Shown here: positions 10,040-20,050 of the stretch, one piece after another
Layout: every line of letters begins with the position of its first letter
Position numbering within the stretch: the first letter of the stretch is position 1
NCBI GenBank assembly: GCA_029448655.1
Contig: JACCLO010000041.1
Span: 32,047-96,046 of the forward strand
Origin: Wolfiporia cocos
Taxonomy: Eukaryota; Basidiomycota; Agaricomycetes; Polyporales; Phaeolaceae
Reading direction: 5' to 3'
DNA: 64,000 nt
Program-made: the position numbers and the translations under genes
Notes under the pieces: generated by a model
What the model saw: only the letters and a program-made list of their open reading frames with translations
Told to the model about the DNA's origin: nothing
The model's database searches: none

Positions 10040-11976
10040 ATCCTTGCCTATGTGTGCTGTGTACTAGTATAGTTGCCTGTACTGCTGACCTGCTTGTAAA
10101 AAATTGTGAAAATTTATATCACTATTACAAGAATCATGCATGTGATAAGTCCCGATCTTTCCAGATCTGGGTTGACTTGTGGGTCTATGGTCAGAAAGTG
10201 CAAGGCTTGGCTTTAATCGATAGTGGAGCAACGTTATCAGTCATCAACTCAGACTTTGTTGACAAACATCGTCTAGTCACCCACGATAAGAAAGACCCTT
10301 TTTGGATTCATAATGCAGATGGATCATACAACAAAAATGGTCTCATCAATAAGTCAGTTAAAGGATTCATGCAACATGGCGAGCACAAGGAAAAGGTATT
10401 CCTTACCATCATGAAAATCCACAACCACGACCTTATCCTAGGATATGACTGGTTAATTAAACATAACCCCACTATGGACTGGAACTCTGGCAGTCTGGTA
10501 TATCGATGTGGGTCTGCATGCCCAGAAGCCTCAGAATCGTCCCCTGATTCGGAAGAAGTTGCACCCGATGACGAAGAGGACAATAATAACATCAGCAACA
10601 TTTGGGATTCTGCGCTAGACACGATTGGAGATGGAAACCCTGATGATCCATTTATCAAGTGGATCGGTACCCTGTCCAATGAGGAATTGGGACTCCTCAT
10701 GGGAATGGTAGGAGAAATCCACCAGAACAGACCAGAAGCTGCAACCGAAAAATGGAAGCAGCTTGTGCCTAAGGAATATTGGGAATTCGGCCCAATGGTA
10801 TTTTCGCAAAAAGCATCCGAAAGGATGCCAACACGTAAGCCATATGATCATGCCATCAATTTAATCGAAGGCACTCCATTGCCAACACTGGCCAAACCAT
10901 ATTCCCTCTTGCCAAAGGAAGAAAATTCCCTCCGTGACTGGATCGCTGAAGAAAAGCGAAAAGGCTACATCTGAGATTCAAGCTCCCCTATGGCCAGCCC
11001 AGTATTTTTCGTTGCCAAGAAAGATGGAACCTTGTGCATGGTAATCAATTACAGGAAGCTGAACGAAATAACTGTGGATAACAAGTACCCTATACCCCAG
11101 ATATCGGACCTTATCAACCAACTCTCAGGTGCATCGATCTTTACTAAGATCGACCTGAGATGGGGTTACAACAACGTCCGTATCAAGGAAGGTGATGAAT
11201 GGAAAACAGCATTCATTACTAAACAGGGGTTGTACGAAGCCATGGTTATGTATTTCGGTTTCAAGAACGTGCCAGGGACTTTCCAAGCAATGATGAACGA
11301 CGTCCTAAAGGATTTCATTGCCACCGGAAAAGTCATAGTCTATCTGGACGACATACTGATCTTTGGCAACGACTTAGCGGAACACCGCAAAATCACCAAG
11401 GCAGTCCTGAAAAGGCTGCGGGACAATGATCTATATGCCAAACCCGAGAAATGCTTCTTTGAAAAAAGTAGCATCGACTATTTGGGTATGATAATTTCTA
11501 AGGGCAGAGTCGAAATGGACCCCTCGAAACTATCAGGAGTATTAGATTGGCTGACCCCAACCAAGGTGAAGGAAGTTCAAGCCTTTTTAGGCTTTGCGAA
11601 CTTCTATCGGCGGTTTATTCAGGACTTCTTGAAAATTGTGAAACCCCTGACAACACTCATGAAGAAGTCGGAGAAATGGCATTGGGATGAAGCACAGGAA
11701 GAAGCTTTCCAAAAGCTCAAGGCGGCCTTTACAACTGCCCCCATCTTACATATTCCGGACAAAATTCAGAAATTCCGTATAGAAGCCAACACATCAGACT
11801 TTGCGACTGGAGCAGTCCTAACGCAATGGTCACCAGATAGTTGGAAATGGAATCCTTGCGCCTTCTATTCCACAGGCATGACTGCCCCGGAACGGAACTA
11901 CAAAATTTATGACAAAGAGATGCTAGCCATAATTCGAGCATTAGAAGAATGGCAACATTATCTCGAAGGTCACCCG
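10036..11976 (+). pseudogene. Gypsy chromovirus pol part 1: protease, RT, start of RNase H
   Basis: Domains in order are retropepsin (ALIDSGATLSVI, near 10,215), a linker, reverse transcriptase (KIDLRWGYNNVRI and the catalytic VIVYLDDILIF near 11,340) and the start of RNase H (ATGAVLTQ). An in-frame TGA at 10972-10974 lies just before the conserved SSPMASPVFFVAKKDG block, where an Arg is usual. LRMVIDYRKLN appears as LCMVINYRKLN, and the RNase H EADASDFA block as EANTSDFA, losing the first catalytic Asp. These changes fit C-to-T or G-to-A at CpG. The frame stops at 11976 where the 16-kb array entered, and resumes at 28,043. Confidence 0.9.
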
Positions 11977-13066
11977 TGACACAGATGGCTCTGTGGGACT
12001 CACCAAGCCAGTATCCTGCGATGAACTAGGCGACTTAGGTGAGGAAGAGGTTATCAGACGCAGTAGGAGGTAGGAGGTTCTTCTACGGCGTACGCCGAGA
12101 AGAATAGAACTGAAGTTAAAGAGCGCTTGGCTCCTACTTATATACATTGTGTCGGGAGGGCACGTGCTACTAGCTAGCGGTTGCCTTACCGGGTTATGTG
12201 GCTTTGCCAAGTGGCGAAGCTTTATCTTATCTGATGTTTAGTTACTCTATCTAGAATGGCCGTGGAAGGCCCTAATGGCCGACCCAATCGTAATAGAGGG
12301 ATTATGTCTTATCTGTGATACTAACGCGGGCGCAGCCCGGGTATAGGTGAAGCCGGTTGCCGGATACCTTGCGGCATAATGGCGATTGGCCGTGCTTCGT
12401 TGGATGACCAAGGCGAGACGCCGAGGTCGTTATGCCATTGGACGGGTAGTACCGTGGCATGTGTTACAGCCCGGTCCGGATGGTTACCGGGGCATGTATT
12501 GGTCTTAGCCGTGAGGCGAGGACCGGTGTTTGGGCAGCGCCGTGATGGCAGAAGCCCGGGACTTGGAGAACGCCGAGTCCGTGAGATGGCCGAGAAGGCC
12601 GAGCCTATAGCGATATTGCCTTGATGCTAATATAGTGCTATTTGGCCGTGTTGCCATTATTATGCGAAGGCGTGGCGCGCCTGAGGTGCCATTGTGATCA
12701 AGGATCTTATGGCGGTGGGAAGCCGGGAAGGCCGACCCAATAGTACAAGGCCGAGGCACTGTTTGACATGGGACATTATTATGCGAGCGTGCCGCGCTCG
12801 GCCTATCATTATGATCTACGATCTATGACGTGGCTGGTCTTGCTCTGACGGGCGAGACCTTTATGACGTAGCTGTAACTATGCTATTGGACCGGAAGGTG
12901 CCGTAGCGTTATGTATGCTGGTCATGTGGTGATAAGCCCAGTTAAGAGCTTGTCGTGGTGGCAATGGGAGTTAACCCGTAGATAACTTGTAGTTAGACGT
13001 ATAAATCCCAGGTAAATTGCTATAATCGTAGGAAAAATGCTGTAAGCCCCAGATAAATCTGTGACA
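11977..13066 (-). repeat. Array LTR1
   Basis: 1,090 bp, starting TGACACAGATGG and ending ATCTGTGACA on the plus strand. Minus-strand TATATAAG at 12144-12137; the predicted transcript start AGTTCTATTCTT begins at 12111, 33 nt downstream. The hairpin GGTCTTGC/GGCGAGACC near 12,837-12,860 has a T.G pair that becomes T-A in LTR2. Confidence 0.85.
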
Positions 13067-13081
13067 TTACCCCCGCTTTAG

Positions 13082-15030
13082 GTTTCATCGTCCCTGATGA
13101 AACTATTCCTCATTGTGTACGTCCCAAGAGCGGTATAACGCGTGATGACGAAGTGTCAAATGCCGTTATGGTGCTGCTTCAATTTGTCAATTGAACAGGG
13201 ATAAATGGGAGTTTCAGGACTTGTGGTGGAACCTGAGCGTGGAAGGCGATTTTATTCCTTATAGTGATTTGTAACGCGTGATAGCGAAGTGCTAAATGCC
13301 GTTACTAGCGATTATCAACGCGTGATGACCGAAAGGTCAAATGCCGTTGTTAGGGAGATGTAGTCGTGTTACTAGAGTGTGCTGTCATTGTGCATGCGGA
13401 TCCTAAGAGGAGGGACTCTCCTGTTATCGCTGAAGGTGTTCTAGTGCCTTTTCGCGACCTTGGTCGGATTATTGCTTTTGCTTATGACGTTACTCGTAGT
13501 AGAAGGCGATATGGAAATGGTCATCATATAGTGCCTTTGAATCTACTTGTAATCTGTATCTCCAATAGCTTGCCAAGCGTATTAGAGGGTGCATTGTGTC
13601 GTTGTACGTATTTCGGATAGCATTGTGCGATATTCCTTAGAGTGAGGGCTTCACTGTTAGCTCTGGAGATTTTCTAGTGTCTCTTCGAGCCCTTGGGCGG
13701 ATATGTTGCTTATGCGTAGTACCCATTGAGTGTGACATAGCGGTGCTTTTTCGACGTCTATTGCCTAGCGGTGAATGGGATTGCAAGTTCCTTCGTTCGC
13801 GTGGCGGGTGTCTTAGGCTTTGTGCTTGTACAGGGGTAATCCTACTTTGTACGACTTATGCGGTTTGAACGGTTATTAAAGGGCGTCGCCTTATGAACGT
13901 TTATGAGGCGTCGCCTCCCTAGTATCGCAAGTACTAAGCGTGTGACATTTGTCAATGCCCATTTGTTACAGGGGTTGTGTCCCCTAGTTAGATTGCTTCT
14001 ACGTAGCGATCTCTTCGGAGTCGTAAGTTCCGGAATGAAGCTGTGCCTTCGTTGTTGTATGCACTTATTTATTAACGAGTAGGCTTCTCGTGTAAAACCC
14101 CATAGTATAAGTACTAATCATTGTGCATTATGGTCAATGCTTATGATTGTATTCCCTGATACTGTAGTGTCGTTGCCGTAGTGAGGCCTTATTGGGTAAC
14201 CGTGAGAACATACATCCTTGTCAGGAGTTGTCTCGTATAGGTGTATCCCGTAAGGGCTGAAGTCCCATGGTGGCGATGACGGTAGTTTCCAATGTGCTTG
14301 TATGTCGTTAAAGTCGTTCTTCGATTGAGTATGACATTGTAAGCGTGGGAACTGGGATGATCGTTGGGGAAGGGTATATTTCGCTATTGGATAGATAGCT
14401 ACTATATTCCTATTACAGGGTTGTCGTCCATATACGAATAGGACAGTACGAGCATGAATGAGGGTAATCGGGCCTCTTAGTGCATGTCGTTTGTTGCTTT
14501 AATGACCGTAAGGTTCATTTGTAAGCGTGGGATAGTGGACTTGTTAAGGTCCTAGGTGCGAAATTAGGGTTTCCACCCCCTCTTTCACGTTTGATCTCCC
14601 GATCAAACCTATCCAGATGGTTTTGGTTTTTAAAGAGGTTAAACCGCCTCTATACCCAGATAAGGGTGGGTGGATGTGGGCCGAAGGTATTCTTGACGTA
14701 TATCCATATACGGCTGTATCCAGTGTAGTCGCTCGCATATGCGACCAGATTTTTATACTAAGGTTTCCAAGCCCTAGTTTGTCGGAATCGAAGGGTTTTC
14801 CAGGCCCATATTCGATGTAGTGACGAGATGTAATCCTTTCTTGACGTAAGGATACAGATCCGGATTTATTTATTACGCGTCTCGACGGCGTAGGTTTCCG
14901 TAAACCAAGCAATTAAATGATAACCGATTGCCAAATCGGCTTGATTGAATTAATAAGGGGGACTCCCTTGTTATCTCTGGAAGTTTTCGAGTGCTTCTTC
15001 GAGACCTTTTGCGGACGATCGCATTGAGTT
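13082..15030 (+). ncRNA. Candidate structured RNA modules, unit 1
   Basis: A repeated module occurs at about 13,408-13,466, 13,641-13,698 and 14,955-15,020. Hairpin 1 has a 5-bp stem and GGACT/GGGCT loop: AGGAG/CTCCT, AGTGA/TCACT, AAGGG/CCCTT. Hairpin 2 has a 4-bp stem and a 10-nt loop like TTTTCTAGTG: AAGG/CCTT, GAGA/TCTC, GAAG/CTTC, each extended by a G.T pair. Other hairpins are GTTTCATC/GATGAAAC (13,082-13,103), three AACGCGTGAT..CGTT units with inner stems TGAC/GTCA, TAGC/GCTA and TGACC/GGTCA (13,137-13,352), TTCAATT/AATTGAA (13,178-13,195), TAGTA/TACTA enclosing cGCAAg (13,920-13,936) and CTC-TTCG-GAG (14,011-14,020). Wobble pairs and tetraloops favour the plus strand. Transcription is not shown. 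Confidence 0.5.
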
Positions 15031-16918
15031 GCTAAGGTGTATTTTTCGAATTCGGTTATTCTCCCCACAGAGAAAAGTTGAATCGAAGTGAAATCAAAAG
15101 TGAGGTAGCTAGCCTCGTGACGAATTTTGCGATTGGCGTGCGAAATTGTCGACTTCAATACAGGGGGGGACCGGTTGGAAACCGGTGTAGATTCGGCGAT
15201 TGTGCGAGAATGCCGAATGAAGTGTGATTCTAGAAGCCTTGCGGCCTCCGCTACACTTCAAGGGAACGCGTATTAATAGCGTGTGTCCCTTGTTTTCCTT
15301 TCCTCTAACCCAGATTGCAAGATTCAATGAAGTAATCTTGTTGCGATCTGTTTGTACATGGGTGGCTGGTGGAAACAGCGCTGTACCCAATTATTTATAG
15401 ACGCTTGTCAGACGTCTCTTCCCAATCGGATGGTAATTTCCTTGTCAGGAATTCCATTACCAAAAGGGGTGCCCCCGTTCTAAGGTTCTTTGTGACATGT
15501 GACCAAATGACAGATGCTCAATAACCCGAATCCCCTTTTCAGGAGCGAAGACCGAAGTCAAACGGGCGCCGATAGATTAAGAATCTTAATCGACTTGGTA
15601 CTTAGGCATTCCCATAGTAATAATAGTTATAAGCATATGTTTGCCAAGCGTACGCGATCCTACGTCGAGTAAGGTACTAGTATCGTTTTTCGATTGACTT
15701 ATTGTACCTAAGACGTAAAAGGTTGCTTTATATGTACATAAGCGACCTTAACCAGGCTAGATAACCTGGGAACCAGCAGGTGACGCAGGATTTCCAGAGG
15801 CGAATACAAATGCTATTGGACGGTTTCTAAGCTACTTTACAAAGTAAGTAAGCTACTAGGAGCCGCCACTAAAACTACATATTTATCTACTTATTGACTG
15901 GGATACCAGGGTACCTGAAAGAGAGCTCATCATCAGCGATCAACGCTGAGTGGTCATGTCTAACACAAGAAGAACGGGGGCATGGTTAGGGGCGCCCTTG
16001 TCAGGACGCCGCGCGGAATTTAGCCGACAGGTGTCTTCATCGAAGCGCGCGACTTCCTTCTAGAAAGAGAGTCGGTGACTGCCAGCGCTTGATAAGCTGG
16101 GTCACATGGTTGGGAATAGGATACACAGCCCATTTCCTCGTGGAGATGAGCTGGAAAGTGGTCGCAGTATTACACCGCGACCGGTCCGCGCTTTAGTGGT
16201 AAGGCTTGCCATCTATAGCCACCTGGGTGTCACATCAGGGCTAAAAAACCATCCGTCGATCTAAGATCGCGCATTCACGAGCGCTCCACACATCAAGGAT
16301 GGTGGGCAACGCCGCATGCTTCCGGTGGGGCCCCAACTCGGTTTAACCCAGGCTCGCACACCGAGCTGCCCGTAGGACTTACGCTATTGGCTACCGCGAG
16401 TGACCTCGGCTGGTTTGGCCTTGCGAGCCGCACCACCTCACCACTTGGATTCCCCGAAGGAGATCCCAAGCGGGCCCCTTACGCCTGGGGGGCGGCTTTG
16501 GAAGATTCCCACACCCAACTAAGGGAATACGCCGAAGCGCATATCCCTATGGGGATCCTACTGGTAGTGTTGGGTCCCTGAACAGGGATTGCCAAGACAG
16601 GGGGCTGCGCGCACACAGGCAGACGGTCCCCTTTTCCCAATAGGCGGGTCTCAACCGCTGGCACCAGCAACCTTGTCAGGAAGCCGGCGCCTCTCCTTAA
16701 CCCTGGAGTCCGGGTTCGCAGGACGCATGCTGCTGATTAGGCAAGCAGCGCCCCACTGGGTGGCAGCAGGCCGCTAAGCCCGCCGCCGATGTATCCCAAT
16801 CCGCAACCACGGAGCATACATCCCCTTTGCAGGAGAGTAGCGGCCCCTGCGCTATCTCAGACACCTGTTGGAGGAAAAACCCAGGCGCCACCAGTTAAGG
16901 AGGCGCAGGGGGGTAGGT

Positions 16919-16930
16919 AGTTCTATTCTT
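16919..16930 (-). promoter_or_regulatory. Self-priming primer site next to LTR2
   Basis: The minus strand reads AAGAATAGAACT one base after the LTR end. It is the exact reverse complement of AGTTCTATTCTT, the predicted mRNA start within the LTR (17066-17055 in LTR2). A 12-nt match fits Tf1-like self-priming. Confidence 0.65.
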
Positions 16931-16931
16931 A

Positions 16932-18097
16932 TGACACAGATGGCTCTGTGGGACTCACCAAGCCAGTATCCTGCGATGAACTAGGCGACTTAGGTGAGGA
17001 AGAGGTTATCAGACGCAGTAGGAGGTAGGAGGTTCTTCTACGGCGTACGCCGAGAAGAATAGAACTGAAGTTAAAGAGCGCTTGGCTCCTACTTATATAC
17101 ATTGTGTCGGGAGGGCACGTGCTACTAGCTAGCGGTTGCCTTACCGGGTTATGTGGCTTTGCCAAGTGGCGAAGCTTTATCTTATCTGATGTTTAGTTAC
17201 TCTATCTAGAATGGCCGTGGAAGGCCCTAATGGCCGACCCAATCGTAATAGAGGGATTATGTCTTATCTGTGATACTAACGCGGGCACAGCCCGGTATAT
17301 GGGAAGCCGGTTTGCCGGATACCTTGCGGTATAATGGCGATTGGCCGGTCTTCGTATGATGACCGAGGCGGGACGCCGAGGTCGTTATGCCATTGGACGG
17401 GAAGTACCGTGGCATGTGTTACAGCCCGGACCGGATGGGTTACCGGGGCATGTATTGGACTTAGCCGTGAGGCGAGGTCCGGTGTTTGGGCAACGCCGTG
17501 ATGGCAGAAGCCCGGGACTTGGAAAACCCGAGTCCGTGAGAGGCGAGAAGGCCGTGACCTATAGCGATCTAGCCTTGATGCTATTATAGTGCTGTTATGG
17601 TCGTGTTGCCATTATTATGCGAAGGCGTGGCGTGCCTGAGGTGCCATTGTATCAAGGATCTTATGGCGATGGGAAGCCGGGAAGGCCGACCCAATAGTAC
17701 AAGGCCGCGAGGCACTGTTTGTACTTGTGGACATTATTATGCGAGCGTGCCGCGCTCGGCTATCATTATGATCTAAGATCTATGACGTGGCTTGGTCTTG
17801 CTCTGTCGGGCAAGACCTATGACGTATGCTATGACGATTGCTATTGTCTAGACGGTTTATGATGTATTGCGGATATCGGACCGGTAGGGTTACCGATGAT
17901 AATGCGATGATATCATTAGTCTTGTGACGTAGCGGTGTCATGCTGGTCATTGTGGTTGATAAGCCCAGTTAAGGACTTGTCGTTGTGGCAGTGGGAGTTA
18001 AACCCGTAGATAACTTGTAGGTAGACGTATAAATCCCAGGTAAATTGCTATAATCTATAGGAAAAATGCTGGTAAAGCCCCAGATAAATCTGTGACA
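16932..18097 (-). repeat. Array LTR2 (mosaic)
   Basis: 1,166 bp. The first 355 bp (16,932-17,286) are identical to LTR1; the rest differs by many substitutions and small indels. The abrupt change suggests gene conversion or recombination. TATA and the start-site motif are intact. Confidence 0.85.
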
Positions 18098-18112
18098 TTA
18101 CCCCCACTTTAG

Positions 18113-20050
18113 GTTTCACCGTCCTGGTGAAACGATTCATTCTTATGCATCCCAAGAGCGGCGCGACGCATGATGACGAAGTGTCAAATACCGTTGCTGT
18201 GCTGCCATACTGTATGTTGTATGCAGGGATAAGATGAGGTTTCAGGACTTGTAGTGGAGCCTGAGCGTGAATGGGATAGCGATTTTATTCCTTATGGTGA
18301 TTTGTAACGCGTGATAGCGAAGTGCTAAATGCCGGTACTAGCGATTATCAACGCGTGATGACCGAAGGTCAAATGCCGTTGTTGGGGAAGGTAGTCTTGG
18401 TTACTAGAGTGTATGGTCATTGTGCACGCGGATCCTAGAAGGAGGGGCTCTCCTGTATCGCTGAAGGTGTTCTAGTGCCTTTTCGCGACCTTTGTCGGAT
18501 TGTTGCTTTTGCTTATGACGTTACTCGTAGTAGAAGGCGATATGAAAGTGGTCTGCATATAGTGCCTTTGAAGTCTACTAGTAATCTGTATCTCTAATAG
18601 CTTGCCAAGCGTATTAGAGGGTGCATGTGTGTCGTTGTACGTATTTCGGATAAGCATTGTGCCGGAATACCTGTAGAAGGGGCTCTTCTGTTAACTCTGG
18701 AGATTTTCTAGTTTCTCTTCGAGTCCCTTGGGCGGTTATAGAGGCTTATGCGTAGTACCCATTGAATGTAACATAGCGGTGCTTTTTCGACGTCTATTGC
18801 TGTATATCGGTGAATGGAGTAGCTGGTTCCTTTCATTCTAATAGCGGTTGTCTTAGGCTTGTTGCTTGTACAGGGGTATCCTACTTTGTACGACTTATGC
18901 GGGTGAACGGTTATTAAAGGACGTCGCCTTATGAACGTTTATGAGGCGTCGCCTCCCTAGTATCGCAAGTACTAGGCGTGAGACATTTGTCAATGCCCAT
19001 CTGTTACAGGGGGTTTGTGTCCCCTAGTTAGATTGCTTCAATGTAGCGATCTCTTCGGAGTCGTAAGTTCCGGAATGAAGCTGTGCCTTCGTGGTTGTAT
19101 GCACTTATTTATTAACGAGTAGGCTTCTCGTGTAAAACCCCATAGTAAAGGTACTAAATCATTATGCATTATTGTCATATGCTTATGATTGTATTCCCTA
19201 GACTGTAGTGTCGTTGCCGTAGTGAGGCCCTATTGGGTAACCGTGAGAACATACATCCTTTTCAGGAGTTGTCTCGTATGGGTATATCCGTAAGGGCTTA
19301 AGGTCAGCTGGTGGCGATGACAGTAAGTTTCCAATGTGCTTGTATGTCGTTAAAGTCGTTCTTCGATTGAGTATGACATTGTAAGCGTAGGGGAACTGTG
19401 GATGATCGTTGGGGGAGGATATATTTCGCTTATTGGATAGATAGCTACTATATTCCTATTACAGGGTTGTCGTCCATGTACGAGTAGGACAGTACGAGCA
19501 TGAATGAGGGTAATCAGGCCTCTTAGTACATGTCGTTTGTTGCTTTCAAGACCGTAAAGGTACTGCTGTAAGCGTGGGATAGCGACTTTTGAAGTCCGAA
19601 TGCGGATTTAGGGTTCTCACCCCTTCTTCCACGTTTGATCTCCCGATCAAACCTATTCCGTTGGTTTTGGTTTTTAAGAGGGTTAAACCGCCTCTATACC
19701 AGATAAGGGTGGGTGGATGTGGGCCGAAGGTATTATTTGTCATATATTCCATGTACGGCTGTATCCAGGTCGCTCGCATATGCGACCAGATTTTTATCCG
19801 AGGTTTCCCATGCCCTATTTGTCGATACGAAGAGTTTCTCAGCTCTTGTTCGGTGTAGTGACGAGATGTATCTAATCGGAAGATAGGAAACAGATCCGGA
19901 TTTATTTATTACGTGTCTTGACGACGTAGGTTTACGTAAACCAAGCAATTGTAATGATATCCGATTGCCAAATCGGAGTGATTGTCCTAAAAGATGGGGC
20001 TCATCTGTTACTTCGGAGGATTTTCGAGTTTCCTTTTGAAGCCTTTTGCG
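18113..20050 (+). ncRNA. Candidate structured RNA modules, unit 2 (covarying)
   Basis: Counterparts of the unit 1 hairpins, with changed but complementary stems: GTTTCACC/GGTGAAAC (18,113-18,133); CATAC/GTATG inside CTG/CAG (18,202-18,224) replacing TTCAATT/AATTGAA in the same CTG/CAG frame; hairpin 1 of modules A, B and C as AGGAG/CTCCT (18,440-18,454), AGAAG/CTTCT (18,675-18,689) and AGATG/CATCT (19,992-20,006), all with GGGCT loops; hairpin 2 of module C as AGGA/TCCT (20,017-20,034) instead of GAAG/CTTC. Such paired changes are hard to explain without selection for pairing. Confidence 0.5.

Larger units (their letters stand above)
13067..16931. mobile_element. Array internal region 1, densely hairpinned and non-coding
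   Basis: 3,865 bp. The longest open frames are not conserved in unit 2, where indels break them, so coding is unlikely. From 13,067 to about 15,870 it is a chain of short perfect hairpins (see the structured-RNA entry). The word CCTTGTCAGG recurs at 14216, 15440, 15996 and 16671; at 15440 and 15996 it is enclosed by outer stems GGTAAT/ATTACC and GGCG/CGCC. From 15,871 to 16,931 the sequence is higher in GC and essentially identical in all three units. Confidence 0.8.

Noticed and set aside
14544..14912. 122-codon minus-strand frame in array internal region 1, repeated exactly at 24,559-24,927
   Set aside because: In the diverged unit 2 the homologous stretch is broken by indels into shifted fragments, while the hairpins persist. 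Protein selection is therefore not supported.
16387..16891. Several 60-90 codon frames identical in all three array units (16.39-16.89, 21.43-21.94, 26.41-26.91 kb)
   Set aside because: Identity follows from whole-block homogenisation. Frames overlap on both strands, have no recognisable motif, and one is shifted in unit 3 by a single base.
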